Origin: Nioella aestuarii
Lineage (GTDB): Bacteria > Pseudomonadota > Alphaproteobacteria > Rhodobacterales > Rhodobacteraceae
Length of the DNA: 64,000 nt
Assembly (NCBI RefSeq): GCF_050896395.1
Contig: NZ_JBPBBA010000001.1
Span: 186,001-250,000, forward strand
Reading direction: 5' to 3'
Under the pieces are notes generated by a model, which saw only the letters and a program-made list of their open reading frames with translations, searched no databases and was not told the DNA's origin. This document shows positions 1-8,594 of the stretch, one piece after another. The translations under genes were made by a program, and so were the position numbers. Position 1 is the stretch's first letter, and every line of letters begins with the position of its first letter.

Positions 1-921
1 GTAGGTCAGCCATTCATCAATCGAAATCCCGTTTCCCGAGGATTTCGAAATCTTCTGCCCCTGATCGTCGAGGAAAAGTTCATAGGTGAAATGCTCCGGC
101 GCGGGTTCGCCCAGGATCCGGCAGATCGCGTCATAGATCGGTGTGTTGGTGGAATGGTCCTTGCCGTACATCTCGAAATCCACGCCAAGCGCGGCCCAAC
201 GGGCACCGAAATCGGGCTTCCATTGCAGCTTCACATTGCCGCCGGTCACCGGCAGCGTCCATTCGCGGCCATCCTCGTCGTCAAAGGTGATCGTGCCATT
301 TACGGCATCCACGTTTTTCATGGGCACATACAGCACGCGCCCGGTTTCGGGATGGATCGGCAGGAAGATCGAGTAGGTCTGCCGCCGTTCCTCGCGCAGG
401 CTTTTCAGCATCACCTTCATCAGCGCGTCATAGCGCTCCGCCGCGCGCAGCAGGATCGTGTCGAATTGGCCCGAGCGATAGAATTCGGTGGCCGAGTAGA
501 ATTCATACTCGAACCCGAAAGTATCGAGGAACCGGCGCAGCATCGCGTTGTTGTGGTGGCCAAAGCTTTCATGTGTCCCGAACGGATCGGGCACCGAGGT
601 CAGCGGCTTTTGCAGATGCTCTTTCAGCATCTCCTGATCGGGCACGTTCCCCGGCACCTTCCGCATCCCGTCCAGATCGTCGGAAAAACATATCAGCTTG
701 GTGGGAATATCCGAGATCACTTCGAACGCGTTGCGGATCATCGTGGTGCGCAACACCTCACCGAAGGTCCCGATATGCGGCAGGCCCGAGGGGCCATAGC
801 CGGTTTCGAACAGCACATAGCCCTTTTCCGGCGGCGACTTTTCGTAACGTTTGAGCACCCGGCGCGCTTCTTCGAAGGGCCATGCTTTCGAGCTCATTGC
901 AACGTCGCGCAGATCAGACAT
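1..921 (-). CDS. lysK: Lysine--tRNA ligase, class I (5' part; runs off the window)
   Basis: This is the N-terminal 307 codons of a class I lysyl-tRNA synthetase, which charges tRNA-Lys in the cytoplasm. The frame is open to the window edge and the 3' part is missing; the family is usually a little over 500 residues. The class I signature HIGT is at residues 49-52, and the KMSKS-type loop appears as KISKS at about residues 291-295, just before the edge. The aspartate-rich segment FSDDLDGMRKVP follows the Rossmann start. I chose the ATG at 921 because it gives the family-like start MSDLRDVAMSSKAWPF. Class I LysRS is typical of alphaproteobacteria and archaea, whereas most other bacteria use class II. 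The assignment is secure. Confidence 0.95.
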   Translation of the reverse strand, partial: MSDLRDVAMSSKAWPFEEARRVLKRYEKSPPEKGYVLFETGYGPSGLPHIGTFGEVLRTTMIRNAFEVISDIPTKLICFSDDLDGMRKVPGNVPDQEMLKEHLQKPLTSVPDPFGTHESFGHHNNAMLRRFLDTFGFEYEFYSATEFYRSGQFDTILLRAAERYDALMKVMLKSLREERRQTYSIFLPIHPETGRVLYVPMKNVDAVNGTITFDDEDGREWTLPVTGGNVKLQWKPDFGARWAALGVDFEMYGKDHSTNTPIYDAICRILGEPAPEHFTYELFLDDQGQKISKSSGNGISIDEWLTY

Positions 922-1003
922 TTCATTCTCCAGAATGGGCGGGAGGCGCACCATACGCCGAAACCCGCCGCTTCCTAGGGCGGGCGGGGCGCGGGGTCAA
1001 CAT

Positions 1004-1897
1004 TCAGACCCCTTGAATCATGGCTTCCGCGACGATCCAGTCGTGAATTCGCGTCACTTCCTCATTGGCGGCCAGCCCGTCGCGGCGGGTGATGAAATAG
1101 CCGCGCACGGACCGGGCAGACGGCCCGTCGATCCGCACCATGGCGCCTGTGCTCAGGAAACTGTCCAACAGGCCCGACCAGCACAGGCACACCCCCTGCC
1201 CCGCAAGTGCCGCGTTGACCAGCATCGCGTAGGAATTGAAGTCGAGCTGTCGGACGCCGTCTGGCATCCTGCCCCCCGCCGCCTCGAACCAGCTTGGCCA
1301 GTCGTGCCAATGCTGACGGGCCGATTCCATCGTCAAAAGGGTCAGTTTCGACAGATCCGGCGGACTGGCATGGCGCGACAGATAATGGGGGCTGGCCACA
1401 GGGAAAACTTCGTCTCCCAAGATGCGGCAGGCAAGCTGGTCGGCCTCTGACGCCAGACCGTAGCGGATCGACACATCGCCCGAACGGTCTGGATCACCAT
1501 ACTCTTGGCTTATGATCCGAATCGTCACTTCAGGGAACGCGGCCTCCAGTTCCGCCAGTTTCGGGATCAGCCAGAACCCGACAAACCCCGACGGCCCTGT
1601 CACCGTCACCACCCGCTTGGCATTCCCCCGTCGGATCGTCTCGGTAGCCGCTTCAATCTGGCCAAACCCCGTCCGCAAAGCGCGCATCATCTCCCGCCCT
1701 TGCTGGGTCAAACGCGCGGGTTTGTGGCTGCGATCAAACAGACGGCAGCCCAGATCCTCTTCCAGCGCGGCAATCCGGCGGGACACGGCGGGCTGCGAGA
1801 CATTCAGTTCGCGTGCTGCGCCCGTCAGTGTACCGTGGCGCACTGCGGCGTAGAAAGCCGTCAGGCCAGAGAACGGTGGAAGGCGTGATGACATCAT
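1004..1897 (-). CDS. LysR-type regulator divergent from the DddW-like cupin
   Basis: A 297-residue LysR-family regulator. The winged helix-turn-helix lies at about residues 10-70 (LNVSQPAVSRRIAALEEDLG followed by LFDR), and the effector-binding domain fills the rest. It is transcribed away from the cupin gene starting at 1995. The 97-base spacer between them carries a perfect inverted repeat with the T-N11-A geometry of LysR operators. In Ruegeria pomeroyi, as I recall the literature, dddW is paired with a divergent LysR gene and is induced by DMSP, so the most likely role here is control of the cupin gene and autoregulation. The effector is inferred, not shown. Two adjacent ATG codons are possible starts (1897 or 1894). 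Confidence 0.85.
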   Translation of the reverse strand: MMSSRLPPFSGLTAFYAAVRHGTLTGAARELNVSQPAVSRRIAALEEDLGCRLFDRSHKPARLTQQGREMMRALRTGFGQIEAATETIRRGNAKRVVTVTGPSGFVGFWLIPKLAELEAAFPEVTIRIISQEYGDPDRSGDVSIRYGLASEADQLACRILGDEVFPVASPHYLSRHASPPDLSKLTLLTMESARQHWHDWPSWFEAAGGRMPDGVRQLDFNSYAMLVNAALAGQGVCLCWSGLLDSFLSTGAMVRIDGPSARSVRGYFITRRDGLAANEEVTRIHDWIVAEAMIQGV

Positions 1898-1927
1898 AAT
1901 CTCATCGTATAATATTACTCACCTTTA

Positions 1928-1956
1928 GCGCATTGTGCGACGGCGAGACAATGCGC
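1928..1956. promoter_or_regulatory. Probable LysR operator (perfect 9-bp inverted repeat, 11-base spacer)
   Basis: The arms GCGCATTGT (1928-1936) and ACAATGCGC (1948-1956) are exact reverse complements separated by 11 bases, so the inner T and A fit the T-N11-A rule for LysR-family sites. It sits between the divergent regulator and cupin genes, 39 to 67 bases upstream of the cupin ATG. This is a normal position for an activator site. Binding is inferred. Confidence 0.75.
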
Positions 1957-1994
1957 AATCTCGACCCATCACACGGGCAGAGAAGGACCCCAAG

Positions 1995-2477
1995 ATGACC
2001 CAGTTCGCCAGCGCCGCCGCCGAAAGCCTGATCGCCGAGGAGCAGCCCTTCGTCGCCCATGCCCCTGCCGACAACAGCCCCTACGCGCCCTCGTGCGAGG
2101 CATTTTCGATCCATGCCGATGATGTGGCGCTTGAAGGCGGCGACCCCACCTATGGCACCGTGACCTGGCGTACGCTGATCAACGGCACACCGGATGTCCC
2201 GCGCGAATTTGTTCTGGGCATTGCCGAGTTCGGCCCTCATGGAACCTTGCTGCCGCATCGTCACGATCCGGCGGAGTTCTACCTGGGGATAGAGGGTTCG
2301 GGCGTCGTCACGATCGACGGTGTCGCGCATTCAATGGCCCCCGGTGTCGCCATTTATGTGCCCGCCGGTGCCGAGCATGGCGTTGTTGCAGGGCCTGGCG
2401 GCCTGCGCTTCACCTATGGATTTGCCGAGGGCAGTTTCGAATCTGTCCAGTATCGCTTCAGCGCGGGAAGCGCCTGA
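1995..2477 (+). CDS. dddW: Cupin protein, probable DMSP lyase DddW
   Basis: A 161-residue single-domain cupin. Potential metal ligands are His88, His90, Glu94 and His128, with Tyr96 (PHRHDPAEFYLG, then GAEHG). From memory, the published DddW ligands are His81, His83, Glu87 and His121 with Tyr89. Every one is offset here by exactly seven residues, so the spacing matches. DddW cleaves dimethylsulfoniopropionate to dimethyl sulfide and acrylate in the cytoplasm. The divergent LysR gene with its operator repeats the arrangement reported for Ruegeria pomeroyi dddW. I chose the ATG at 1995, preceded by AGAAGGA, rather than the upstream in-frame codon at 1935. Another cupin function, such as sugar or amino-acid metabolite binding, cannot be excluded from sequence alone. 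Confidence 0.7.
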   Translation: MTQFASAAAESLIAEEQPFVAHAPADNSPYAPSCEAFSIHADDVALEGGDPTYGTVTWRTLINGTPDVPREFVLGIAEFGPHGTLLPHRHDPAEFYLGIEGSGVVTIDGVAHSMAPGVAIYVPAGAEHGVVAGPGGLRFTYGFAEGSFESVQYRFSAGSA

Positions 2478-2597
2478 GCGAAACACGCCGCCGCGCCTCA
2501 TCCCGCATCTCCCTGGCGCGGCGGCGTCACGTCCCCTTGCCCCCATGAGCGGCTGACCCTAGTCTCTGGTCGGTATCGCATTGGAAGGCAAAGACCC

Positions 2598-3017
2598 GTG
2601 ACCGAACAACCCTCCCTCTCCCCGCAGGACGCCCTTGTTGCGTTGATGATCGCCGTTTCCGTGTCGGACGAAAATATCCGCACATCCGAGCTGGTCACGA
2701 TCGAACGCATCGTCAATCACCTGCCGGTCTTTGCCGAGTATGATGAAGATCGTCTTGGCGTCGTGTCACGGATCGTGTTTGACCTGATGGAAGAAGAAGA
2801 CGGTCTTGATGCGCTTTTCGGCCTGATCCTGGATGCACTGCCAGAAAGACTTTTTGAAACCGGGTATGCGCTGGCTTGTGATGTGGCGGCGGCAGACGGG
2901 CTGCTGCGGCAGACCGAACTACAGATGCTTCAGGAAATCCGCTACCAGTTCAATATTGACCGGTTGCACGCCGCCGCCATTGAACGGGGTGCACGCGCCC
3001 GTCATCTGACGGTCTGA
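2598..3017 (+). CDS. TerB-family protein
   Basis: A 139-residue acidic, helical protein resembling the TerB/tellurite-resistance fold. It begins with a long helix (DALVALMIAVSVSDENI) followed by repeated acidic turns: an EYDED segment, an EEEDG segment and AAADGLLRQTE. These acidic turns are typical metal-binding positions in TerB proteins. There is no signal peptide, so it is probably cytoplasmic. No other ter genes are nearby, so a tellurite role should not be assumed; many alphaproteobacteria carry such solitary TerB proteins of unknown function. It converges with the transporter gene ending at 3022, leaving only four bases between stops. Confidence 0.7.
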   Translation: MTEQPSLSPQDALVALMIAVSVSDENIRTSELVTIERIVNHLPVFAEYDEDRLGVVSRIVFDLMEEEDGLDALFGLILDALPERLFETGYALACDVAAADGLLRQTELQMLQEIRYQFNIDRLHAAAIERGARARHLTV

Positions 3018-3021
3018 GCGA

Positions 3022-4056
3022 TCAATCCTCCTCAACGTCCAGCGTCACCGTCATCGGGGCAACAGGGTTGCCGGGCGCGACCGAGGATTGGGCCACCGGA
3101 TGGGGGCTGAGTGTGGCACGGGATGAGCGCAATTCGCGGTATCCCAGATAGAGCCCGCTGAGGATGATCAGCGCCATGCCCGTCAATGTGGCGGCCCCAG
3201 GGACTTCGCCCCACAGGACATAAGCCATTAGGGACGCGATCGGCAGATAGACATAGTCGAAGGGTGCAACGAGGCTGGCCGAAGTCACCATATAGGCCCG
3301 CGTCAGAAGGAAATATCCCACAAGACCCACGCCCCCTAGCAGCGCCAGGCGCCCGAGCTCCCACCCGGTTGGCAGCACCCATGTGTACTGCAAATGCGTG
3401 TGCTCCAGCGGGATCGGTACCAATTGATTGGTCAGCCAGCCAACGGGGATGATCAGGAGACCGGAAAAGACCAGCGTATAGAGCGCCGTTGTCAGCGTGG
3501 TCTCGCGGTCACCGATGCGGCGTGCGAGGATCTGGGCAATGGCGTAGAAAAGCGCGCAGGTCAGCGGCATCAGCGCGACCCAGCTAAAAGCCTCACCGGT
3601 CGGGTTCATCGCGATCAGCACCCCGACAAAGCCCACAATCAGCGCCCCTGTCCGATGCGGACCAATGCTTTCTCCCAACCAGACTGCTGCCAGAACGGCG
3701 ATGATCAGCGGGGCGGAGAAGAAAAGGGTTGAGACCTCGGCAAGCCCCATGAAGGGGAACGCCCCGTAAAAGGCGGCAAAGCCGGTTGCCAAAAGGGCAG
3801 CGCGCAGAAGATGCAGCCGCCAGAGAGGCGTGATCAACCGGTGCGGAGCCCCGAACCAAAGGATCATCGGCACCATTACCATAACCGCCATAACACCTCG
3901 GGTAACGATGAGCTGCCAGACGGTGTAGTCCTCTAGCAACGACTTCATCATCCCGTCTTGCACGACAAAGAACGTCATCCCCAGAATGACACTGGAGATG
4001 CCTTCAATCGCGCGCGGGGTGGCGGCCGCGCCGGTTGGCTGTGTAGCGTCTGACAC
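3022..4056 (-). CDS. EamA/DMT-family transporter
   Basis: A 344-residue inner-membrane protein with about ten hydrophobic segments arranged as two EamA repeats, the layout of drug/metabolite transporters. The charged tail after the last segment (about 45 residues) is longer than usual. The reading frame starts with GTG at 4056 with GGAAGACG upstream; the next methionine lies within the first membrane segment, so the GTG is preferred. The substrate is unknown; relatives move amino acids, nucleotides or small drugs. A second, unrelated-looking DMT gene is at 5753, on the far side of dacB. Confidence 0.85.
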   Translation of the reverse strand: MSDATQPTGAAATPRAIEGISSVILGMTFFVVQDGMMKSLLEDYTVWQLIVTRGVMAVMVMVPMILWFGAPHRLITPLWRLHLLRAALLATGFAAFYGAFPFMGLAEVSTLFFSAPLIIAVLAAVWLGESIGPHRTGALIVGFVGVLIAMNPTGEAFSWVALMPLTCALFYAIAQILARRIGDRETTLTTALYTLVFSGLLIIPVGWLTNQLVPIPLEHTHLQYTWVLPTGWELGRLALLGGVGLVGYFLLTRAYMVTSASLVAPFDYVYLPIASLMAYVLWGEVPGAATLTGMALIILSGLYLGYRELRSSRATLSPHPVAQSSVAPGNPVAPMTVTLDVEED

Positions 4057-4165
4057 GACCGTCTTCCGATCATTGAAACAGCCCCGTCCAGTCGAAATTC
4101 CCGGCTCAGGTCTGGTGATCTAAGGTCGTAAAACGCCCCCTGTCGCGCCTGTTTGCGACGAATGC

Positions 4166-5653
4166 TCAGGTCCGGTCATGGACAAGCGCCCATCTTTGAA
4201 TCAGCTCCTGCTGCAGGTGCTTGGCACGGCTGTTGTAGCTGCGGGCACCGGGTGGGCGTTCCTCCTGGGATGGGTCAAAGGTGGTGCGCCGGGGCAGATC
4301 ACCGCAAAAAACGGCAAAGGCCAGATCGCGGCCCGACGGCGCGCGGAGGAAGCCTGCAAGGGTCGAGACAAAATAGAGCGTGCCGGTCTTGGCCACCACC
4401 TGCACCGGATGATCAGGGATGGGCGCGCCCTGATCGTCTAGGATGGGGATGTTCTTCATCAACCGCCGCAGCCCGCCATTCGGCCCGGTGCCAACCAACG
4501 CACGCACCATTTCGCGGGTGCTGATCCGGCTGTCTTCGCTCAACCCCGAATGGTCGAGAAAATGCTGATGCCGGACGCCAAAACGCTCCTCCATCCAGCG
4601 GCCCATTTCAGCAGCGGAGTCTTCCAGGCCCGCTGGCCGCACCCCGCCTGCCTGCGTGGCCATCATCCCCGCAACCTCTGCCGTCAGATTGGTCGACCAC
4701 CGCATCATGCCGCGCAGGATGTCTTCCAGCGGGTCCGACACATGCTCGGCCATGACCAATGCGCCATCGGGCGGTGCGTCACCGACCGTGGCAGGGTCCA
4801 GCACGATCCCGCGCGACCGCGCAAGAACCTGAAACACTTCGGCAGCGTAGAGATGCGGGCGGCGGATCGGCAACCAGCGCGCGCCGTTCTGCCCCAATGC
4901 GCCGCGCGCGACGGTCCATTCCTCTCGCTCTTCGGTCGCTTCGTATTCATAGACCGGCGCGCCCCGGTCCACGACCTGCATACGCGCAACAGAAACCGGC
5001 GGGCGCAGCGATTCCGACCGTGCATCCATGGAAACGGAATAGCCCTCGGCCCCGCGCTGCCATTCGAAATGCACCCGGTTGAAGTTGAGATTCAGCCCCG
5101 ACACAGCCGGGTTATAGCCCACATGGCCGGGTTGCTCCGGGTCAATGGCCGTGACATGCGGGATCGCGCTATGTGCGACACGGAAAGCGCCGGTCACCTC
5201 GCGCACGCCCGCATCCGCCAGATCGCGCGCCATGGCGTTCAACGCATCGGTATCCAATAGCGGATCGGCCCCGCCAACCAACCACAGATCGCCCTCTAAC
5301 CGTCCATTGACCAGCGACCCATCGGCGATCAACCGAGTGCGGAAACGGTAGCCGGGACCAAGCCGATCAAGCGCAAAGGCCGCGGTCATAGCCTTGGTAA
5401 CGGAGGCAGGTGGAAGGCCCAGAAGGGGACTTACCGCTTCCAGAACCTGCCCGGTATTGGCATCGGCCACCACGCAAGATACCGCCCCGCCCAAATCGGC
5501 CCGCGCGATAATATCCGCCGCGCTTGGAAGACTGCGCAGTTCGAACCCGTCGGGGCGACGCAGAGGAATGCGGGACACCTCGGGCGGCGAGGCAAACGCG
5601 CCCTGCGCGAGGCTGGCCATCGCGCCACCCAAAAATACGCGTCTCGAAACCAT
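4166..5653 (-). CDS. dacB: D-alanyl-D-alanine carboxypeptidase/endopeptidase (PBP4 type)
   Basis: A 495-residue class C penicillin-binding protein that trims peptidoglycan peptides in the periplasm. All three active-site motifs are present: SVTK with the nucleophilic Ser near residue 84, STN in the middle (MMRWSTNLT), and KTGT near the C-terminus. The long insert between the first two motifs is typical of PBP4. The N-terminus MVSRRVFLGGAMAS, ending near AFA, looks like a twin-arginine signal, whereas Escherichia coli PBP4 uses a Sec signal. I chose the ATG at 5653 over an in-frame TTG at 5662. The gene diverges from the transporter gene at 5753. Confidence 0.9.
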   Translation of the reverse strand: MVSRRVFLGGAMASLAQGAFASPPEVSRIPLRRPDGFELRSLPSAADIIARADLGGAVSCVVADANTGQVLEAVSPLLGLPPASVTKAMTAAFALDRLGPGYRFRTRLIADGSLVNGRLEGDLWLVGGADPLLDTDALNAMARDLADAGVREVTGAFRVAHSAIPHVTAIDPEQPGHVGYNPAVSGLNLNFNRVHFEWQRGAEGYSVSMDARSESLRPPVSVARMQVVDRGAPVYEYEATEEREEWTVARGALGQNGARWLPIRRPHLYAAEVFQVLARSRGIVLDPATVGDAPPDGALVMAEHVSDPLEDILRGMMRWSTNLTAEVAGMMATQAGGVRPAGLEDSAAEMGRWMEERFGVRHQHFLDHSGLSEDSRISTREMVRALVGTGPNGGLRRLMKNIPILDDQGAPIPDHPVQVVAKTGTLYFVSTLAGFLRAPSGRDLAFAVFCGDLPRRTTFDPSQEERPPGARSYNSRAKHLQQELIQRWALVHDRT

Positions 5654-5752
5654 AATGCTCAAATGCTCTTATCCGTCCGGCACCCACTAAACCGCAGGCA
5701 GGGTCAGCACTCAAGCCTTTCGGTCAATCGAAAAGCCCCGTATTACGCGAAC

Positions 5753-6601
5753 ATGACCCAACCGCTGCTTCGCGCCGTGCCGCTCATGGTCGTGGCCATG
5801 TTCCTGATCCCTCTGGGGGACAGCGCCGGGCGGTTGCTTGGGGCGTTTCACGACGTAAATCCGCTGTTCACTGCCTGGAGCCGCTTTGCCCTCGGGTTTC
5901 TGTTGCTGGCCCCTTTTGCCCTGACGCGCACTGCCCTTTCGCTGCTGTCGGACTGGCGCATCTGGCTGCGCGCGGCGTTTCTGATCGGCGGCATCAGCAG
6001 CATTCTGACGGCGCTGAGAACGGAGCCGATTGCCAATGTCTTCGGTGTCTTTTTCGTCGGCCCGATCCTGAGCTATTTCCTGTCCGCGCTGTTCCTGCGC
6101 GAGCAGATCACGCTGCTGCGCACCGCCCTTCTGCTTGCAGGGTTCTACGGTGTCGTCATGGTCGTCGATCCCAGATTTGGCCTGTCGCCGGGCATCGGAT
6201 TTGCGATGCTTGCAGGATGTTTCTATGGGGCCTACCTGACAGCGTCACGCTGGCTTGCAGATGCCGGGCGTCCGCGTCAGTTGCTGATCACCCAACTTAT
6301 GATCGGGGCGGTGGTGCTGCTACCTTTCGGTGCGCTGCACTGGCCCGAGATGACGGGTGAGATCGCCGCCTTTACGGTGGTGTCGGCACTTGGCTCCGCG
6401 CTTGGCAATCTTTTGCTGATCGTGGCCATGGGCATGGCGCCCGCGTCGCGGCTGACACCGTTCGTCTATGTCCAGTTGGTTGCCGCCACGCTGTTCGGCT
6501 TTCTGATCTTTTCGGAAATCCCGCAAGAGCGCGCCCTTCAGGGGCTTGCCCTGATCCTCTCCTCTGGCCTAGCGACCCTGTTTCTGCGGGAACGGCGCTA
6601 A
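5753..6601 (+). CDS. EamA/DMT-family transporter
   Basis: A 282-residue membrane protein with about ten hydrophobic segments in two EamA halves; the first half carries SRFALGFLLLAPFAL and the second ASRLTPFVYVQLVAA. This is the standard drug/metabolite transporter layout. The ATG at 5753 was chosen because the upstream extension to 5663 is hydrophilic and reads back into the dacB promoter region. The stop overlaps the stop of nadD on the other strand by four bases. The substrate is unknown. Confidence 0.85.
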   Translation: MTQPLLRAVPLMVVAMFLIPLGDSAGRLLGAFHDVNPLFTAWSRFALGFLLLAPFALTRTALSLLSDWRIWLRAAFLIGGISSILTALRTEPIANVFGVFFVGPILSYFLSALFLREQITLLRTALLLAGFYGVVMVVDPRFGLSPGIGFAMLAGCFYGAYLTASRWLADAGRPRQLLITQLMIGAVVLLPFGALHWPEMTGEIAAFTVVSALGSALGNLLLIVAMGMAPASRLTPFVYVQLVAATLFGFLIFSEIPQERALQGLALILSSGLATLFLRERR

Positions 6602-7200
6602 CGCGTCCAGTCACCGCGCGCCCGGATCTCGGTCGAAGAGACATCGACCATCGGCACGTTCAGGAAGCACCAAGCCGGTGTGTCACGATAGGCAAGGCCC
6701 TTGGCCCCGGCCGCCGGCACCTTGAAACGGCGATAAATCTGAGCGGCTTTCGCGGTGCGCGCCGATATCCGCTGCCCGGGCCGGGCCAGAACACCAACGG
6801 GGATGTTCTCCATGATCCAATCCCATCTCTGCCAGCGATGCAGGCTTGCCAGATTATCGGCCCCCATCAGCCAGACAAAGCGCACACCGGGATAGAGCGC
6901 GAAAAGCCCCTCCAACGTTTCAGCAGTATAGCGTGTGCCCAGATGTGCCTCGATATCCGTGGCTTCGATACGCGGATGCCGGATCAGTGCCCGCGCTGCC
7001 GCCATCCGCCGTTTCAGCGGCGCGGGGCCTTCGGTCTTCAACGGGTTGCCGGGGCTGACCAGCCACCATACCCGGTCCAGCCCAAACCGCTTCAACGCCT
7101 CACGGCTAACATGCATATGGCCTTCATGCGGGGGATCGAACGATCCTCCGAACAGGCCCACAGTCATCCCGGGGCGGACATATGGCAATCCCGCGCGCAT
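6598..7200 (-). CDS. nadD: Nicotinate-nucleotide adenylyltransferase
   Basis: About 200 residues of a NadD-type nucleotidyltransferase, which joins nicotinate mononucleotide and ATP to give deamido-NAD in NAD synthesis. The family's nucleotide-binding start is clear: VGLFGGSFDPPHEGH, including the HxGH motif. The later motif DVSSTEIRARG corresponds to the conserved S-T-x-I-R segment. The frame extends much further upstream, but that stretch overlaps nitrile hydratase on the other strand and is not coding. I place the start at the ATG at 7200 (MRAGLPYVRPGM); the ATG at 7167 is the alternative. In many alphaproteobacteria nadD sits beside proA and rsfS, which are not seen here. Confidence 0.9.
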   Translation of the reverse strand: MRAGLPYVRPGMTVGLFGGSFDPPHEGHMHVSREALKRFGLDRVWWLVSPGNPLKTEGPAPLKRRMAAARALIRHPRIEATDIEAHLGTRYTAETLEGLFALYPGVRFVWLMGADNLASLHRWQRWDWIMENIPVGVLARPGQRISARTAKAAQIYRRFKVPAAGAKGLAYRDTPAWCFLNVPMVDVSSTEIRARGDWTR

Positions 7201-7299
7201 GACCGCCTTTGTTGCGGCCCGCGCGCCCTCTGTCCAGAGGTCACGTGTTGACACGCCCGCATTCCTGACCTTCCCTAGACCAGTGAAGGAGCCAACCCT

Positions 7300-7941
7300 A
7301 TGTCCACATTCGACAGCAAACACGCCGCCGACCTGCACCGGCATATTCATTCCCACCTGCCAAGCGATCCGGCGCTTCGTGTGAAAGCGTTGGAAAGCCT
7401 TGCCGTCGAAAAGGGGTTGATCGCGCCCGAGACCATCGACGCCTGGGTTGAGGCCTATTCGGAACATATCGGACCGATGCGCGGTGCGAAGGTGGTGGCG
7501 CGGGCTTGGGTTGACGCCGAGTTCAAGGCGCGCCTGCTGGCGGACGCGACTGAAGCGATCAAGGAGTTTGGATTCGAGGGCAACGCGACGGGCCACCTTA
7601 AGGCGGTCGAGAATACCGACGCGCAACACAACATGGTCGTCTGCACGCTGTGTTCCTGCTACCCGTTCTCGATCCTCGGCATGTCGCCCGCCTGGTACAA
7701 ATCCGCCGCCTACCGCGCCCGCGCCGTGCGTGAACCCCGCGCCGTTCTGGCCGAATTTGGGGTGAACCTGACTGATGAGGTCGCCGTGCGGGTCTGGGAT
7801 AGCACCGCTGAGTTGCGCTATCTCGTGGTGCCACAACGCCCCGCCGGGACCGAAGACTGGGATGAGGAACGGCTGGCCGGGACCGTCACCCGCAATTCGA
7901 TGATCGGCACGGACCGCGATCTGTCAGCGGGGGACGCGTGA
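7300..7941 (+). CDS. nthA: Nitrile hydratase alpha subunit, cobalt type
   Basis: A 213-residue alpha subunit of nitrile hydratase, which hydrates nitriles to amides in the cytoplasm. The metal-binding claw VCTLCSC has its cysteines at 115, 118 and 120. The threonine after the first cysteine marks the cobalt type, where iron enzymes have serine (CSLCSC). The second and third cysteines would be oxidised to sulfinic and sulfenic acids in the mature enzyme. GTGAAGGAG precedes the ATG at a good distance. The stop overlaps the start of the beta gene by one base, so the subunits are translationally coupled. No amidase or aldoxime dehydratase is nearby, so the amide product is handled elsewhere. Confidence 0.95.
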   Translation: MSTFDSKHAADLHRHIHSHLPSDPALRVKALESLAVEKGLIAPETIDAWVEAYSEHIGPMRGAKVVARAWVDAEFKARLLADATEAIKEFGFEGNATGHLKAVENTDAQHNMVVCTLCSCYPFSILGMSPAWYKSAAYRARAVREPRAVLAEFGVNLTDEVAVRVWDSTAELRYLVVPQRPAGTEDWDEERLAGTVTRNSMIGTDRDLSAGDA

Positions 7942-8594
7942 TGGATGGCATTCACGATCTTGGCGGCAAGGAAGGCTATGGCCCCGTCCCAGTTGCAGAG
8001 GGCGACGCGCCGTTCGCCCATGACTGGGAACAGCGTATGTGGGGGCTGGCGCGAGAAGGCATATGCCCTTCGATGACCATCGACTGGTTTCGCCACGGGC
8101 TGGAACTGATGGTGCCGGGCGATTACCTCACCTTTTCCTACTTCCAGAAATGGGCGACGAACTACCTGATGCTGATGGTTGATGCCGGTCAGATCACACT
8201 TAAAGACCTAGAGCGCGGCTACGTTCTGGACCCCGCCGACCCGGCCAAGGCGAAGACCGTGGATCAGGTCGTTGAGCAAGTGCGCCTCGCCTGCACGGAT
8301 TTCTCGGTGCCAGAGGACGCGCCCGCGCGTTTCGCCGTGGGGGACAGCGTCCGCACCCTGCGCCAGATCTCCCATAACCATACCCGCCTACCTGCCTATG
8401 CACGCGATTGCACGGGGCAGGTTATTGCTCATCATGGCAGCCATCTGTTCCCCGATGAAGGCGCACATAACCGCCATGTTGGCCAGCACCTCTACACCGT
8501 AAGCTTCACCGCGCGCGAGCTTTGGGGCCCGGATGCCAACCCGCGCGACACGGTCACGCTTGAACTGTGGGAAAGCTACCTTGTTCCAGCCTGA
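7941..8594 (+). CDS. nthB: Nitrile hydratase beta subunit
   Basis: A 217-residue beta subunit that pairs with NthA and completes the active site. It shows the conserved start MDGIHDLGGKEGYGPV and the C-terminal SH3-like beta-barrel (FAVGDSVRTL, HHGSHLFPDEGAH, LYTVSFTARELWG). It starts at the ATG at 7941, one base inside the alpha stop; a GTG directly before it would add one residue. The downstream accessory gene overlaps its 3' end. Confidence 0.95.
   Translation: MDGIHDLGGKEGYGPVPVAEGDAPFAHDWEQRMWGLAREGICPSMTIDWFRHGLELMVPGDYLTFSYFQKWATNYLMLMVDAGQITLKDLERGYVLDPADPAKAKTVDQVVEQVRLACTDFSVPEDAPARFAVGDSVRTLRQISHNHTRLPAYARDCTGQVIAHHGSHLFPDEGAHNRHVGQHLYTVSFTARELWGPDANPRDTVTLELWESYLVPA

Noticed and set aside
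91..978. A 295-codon plus-strand frame
   Set aside because: It is the antisense of lysK, whose HIGT and KISKS motifs are clear. It has no recognisable domain of its own.
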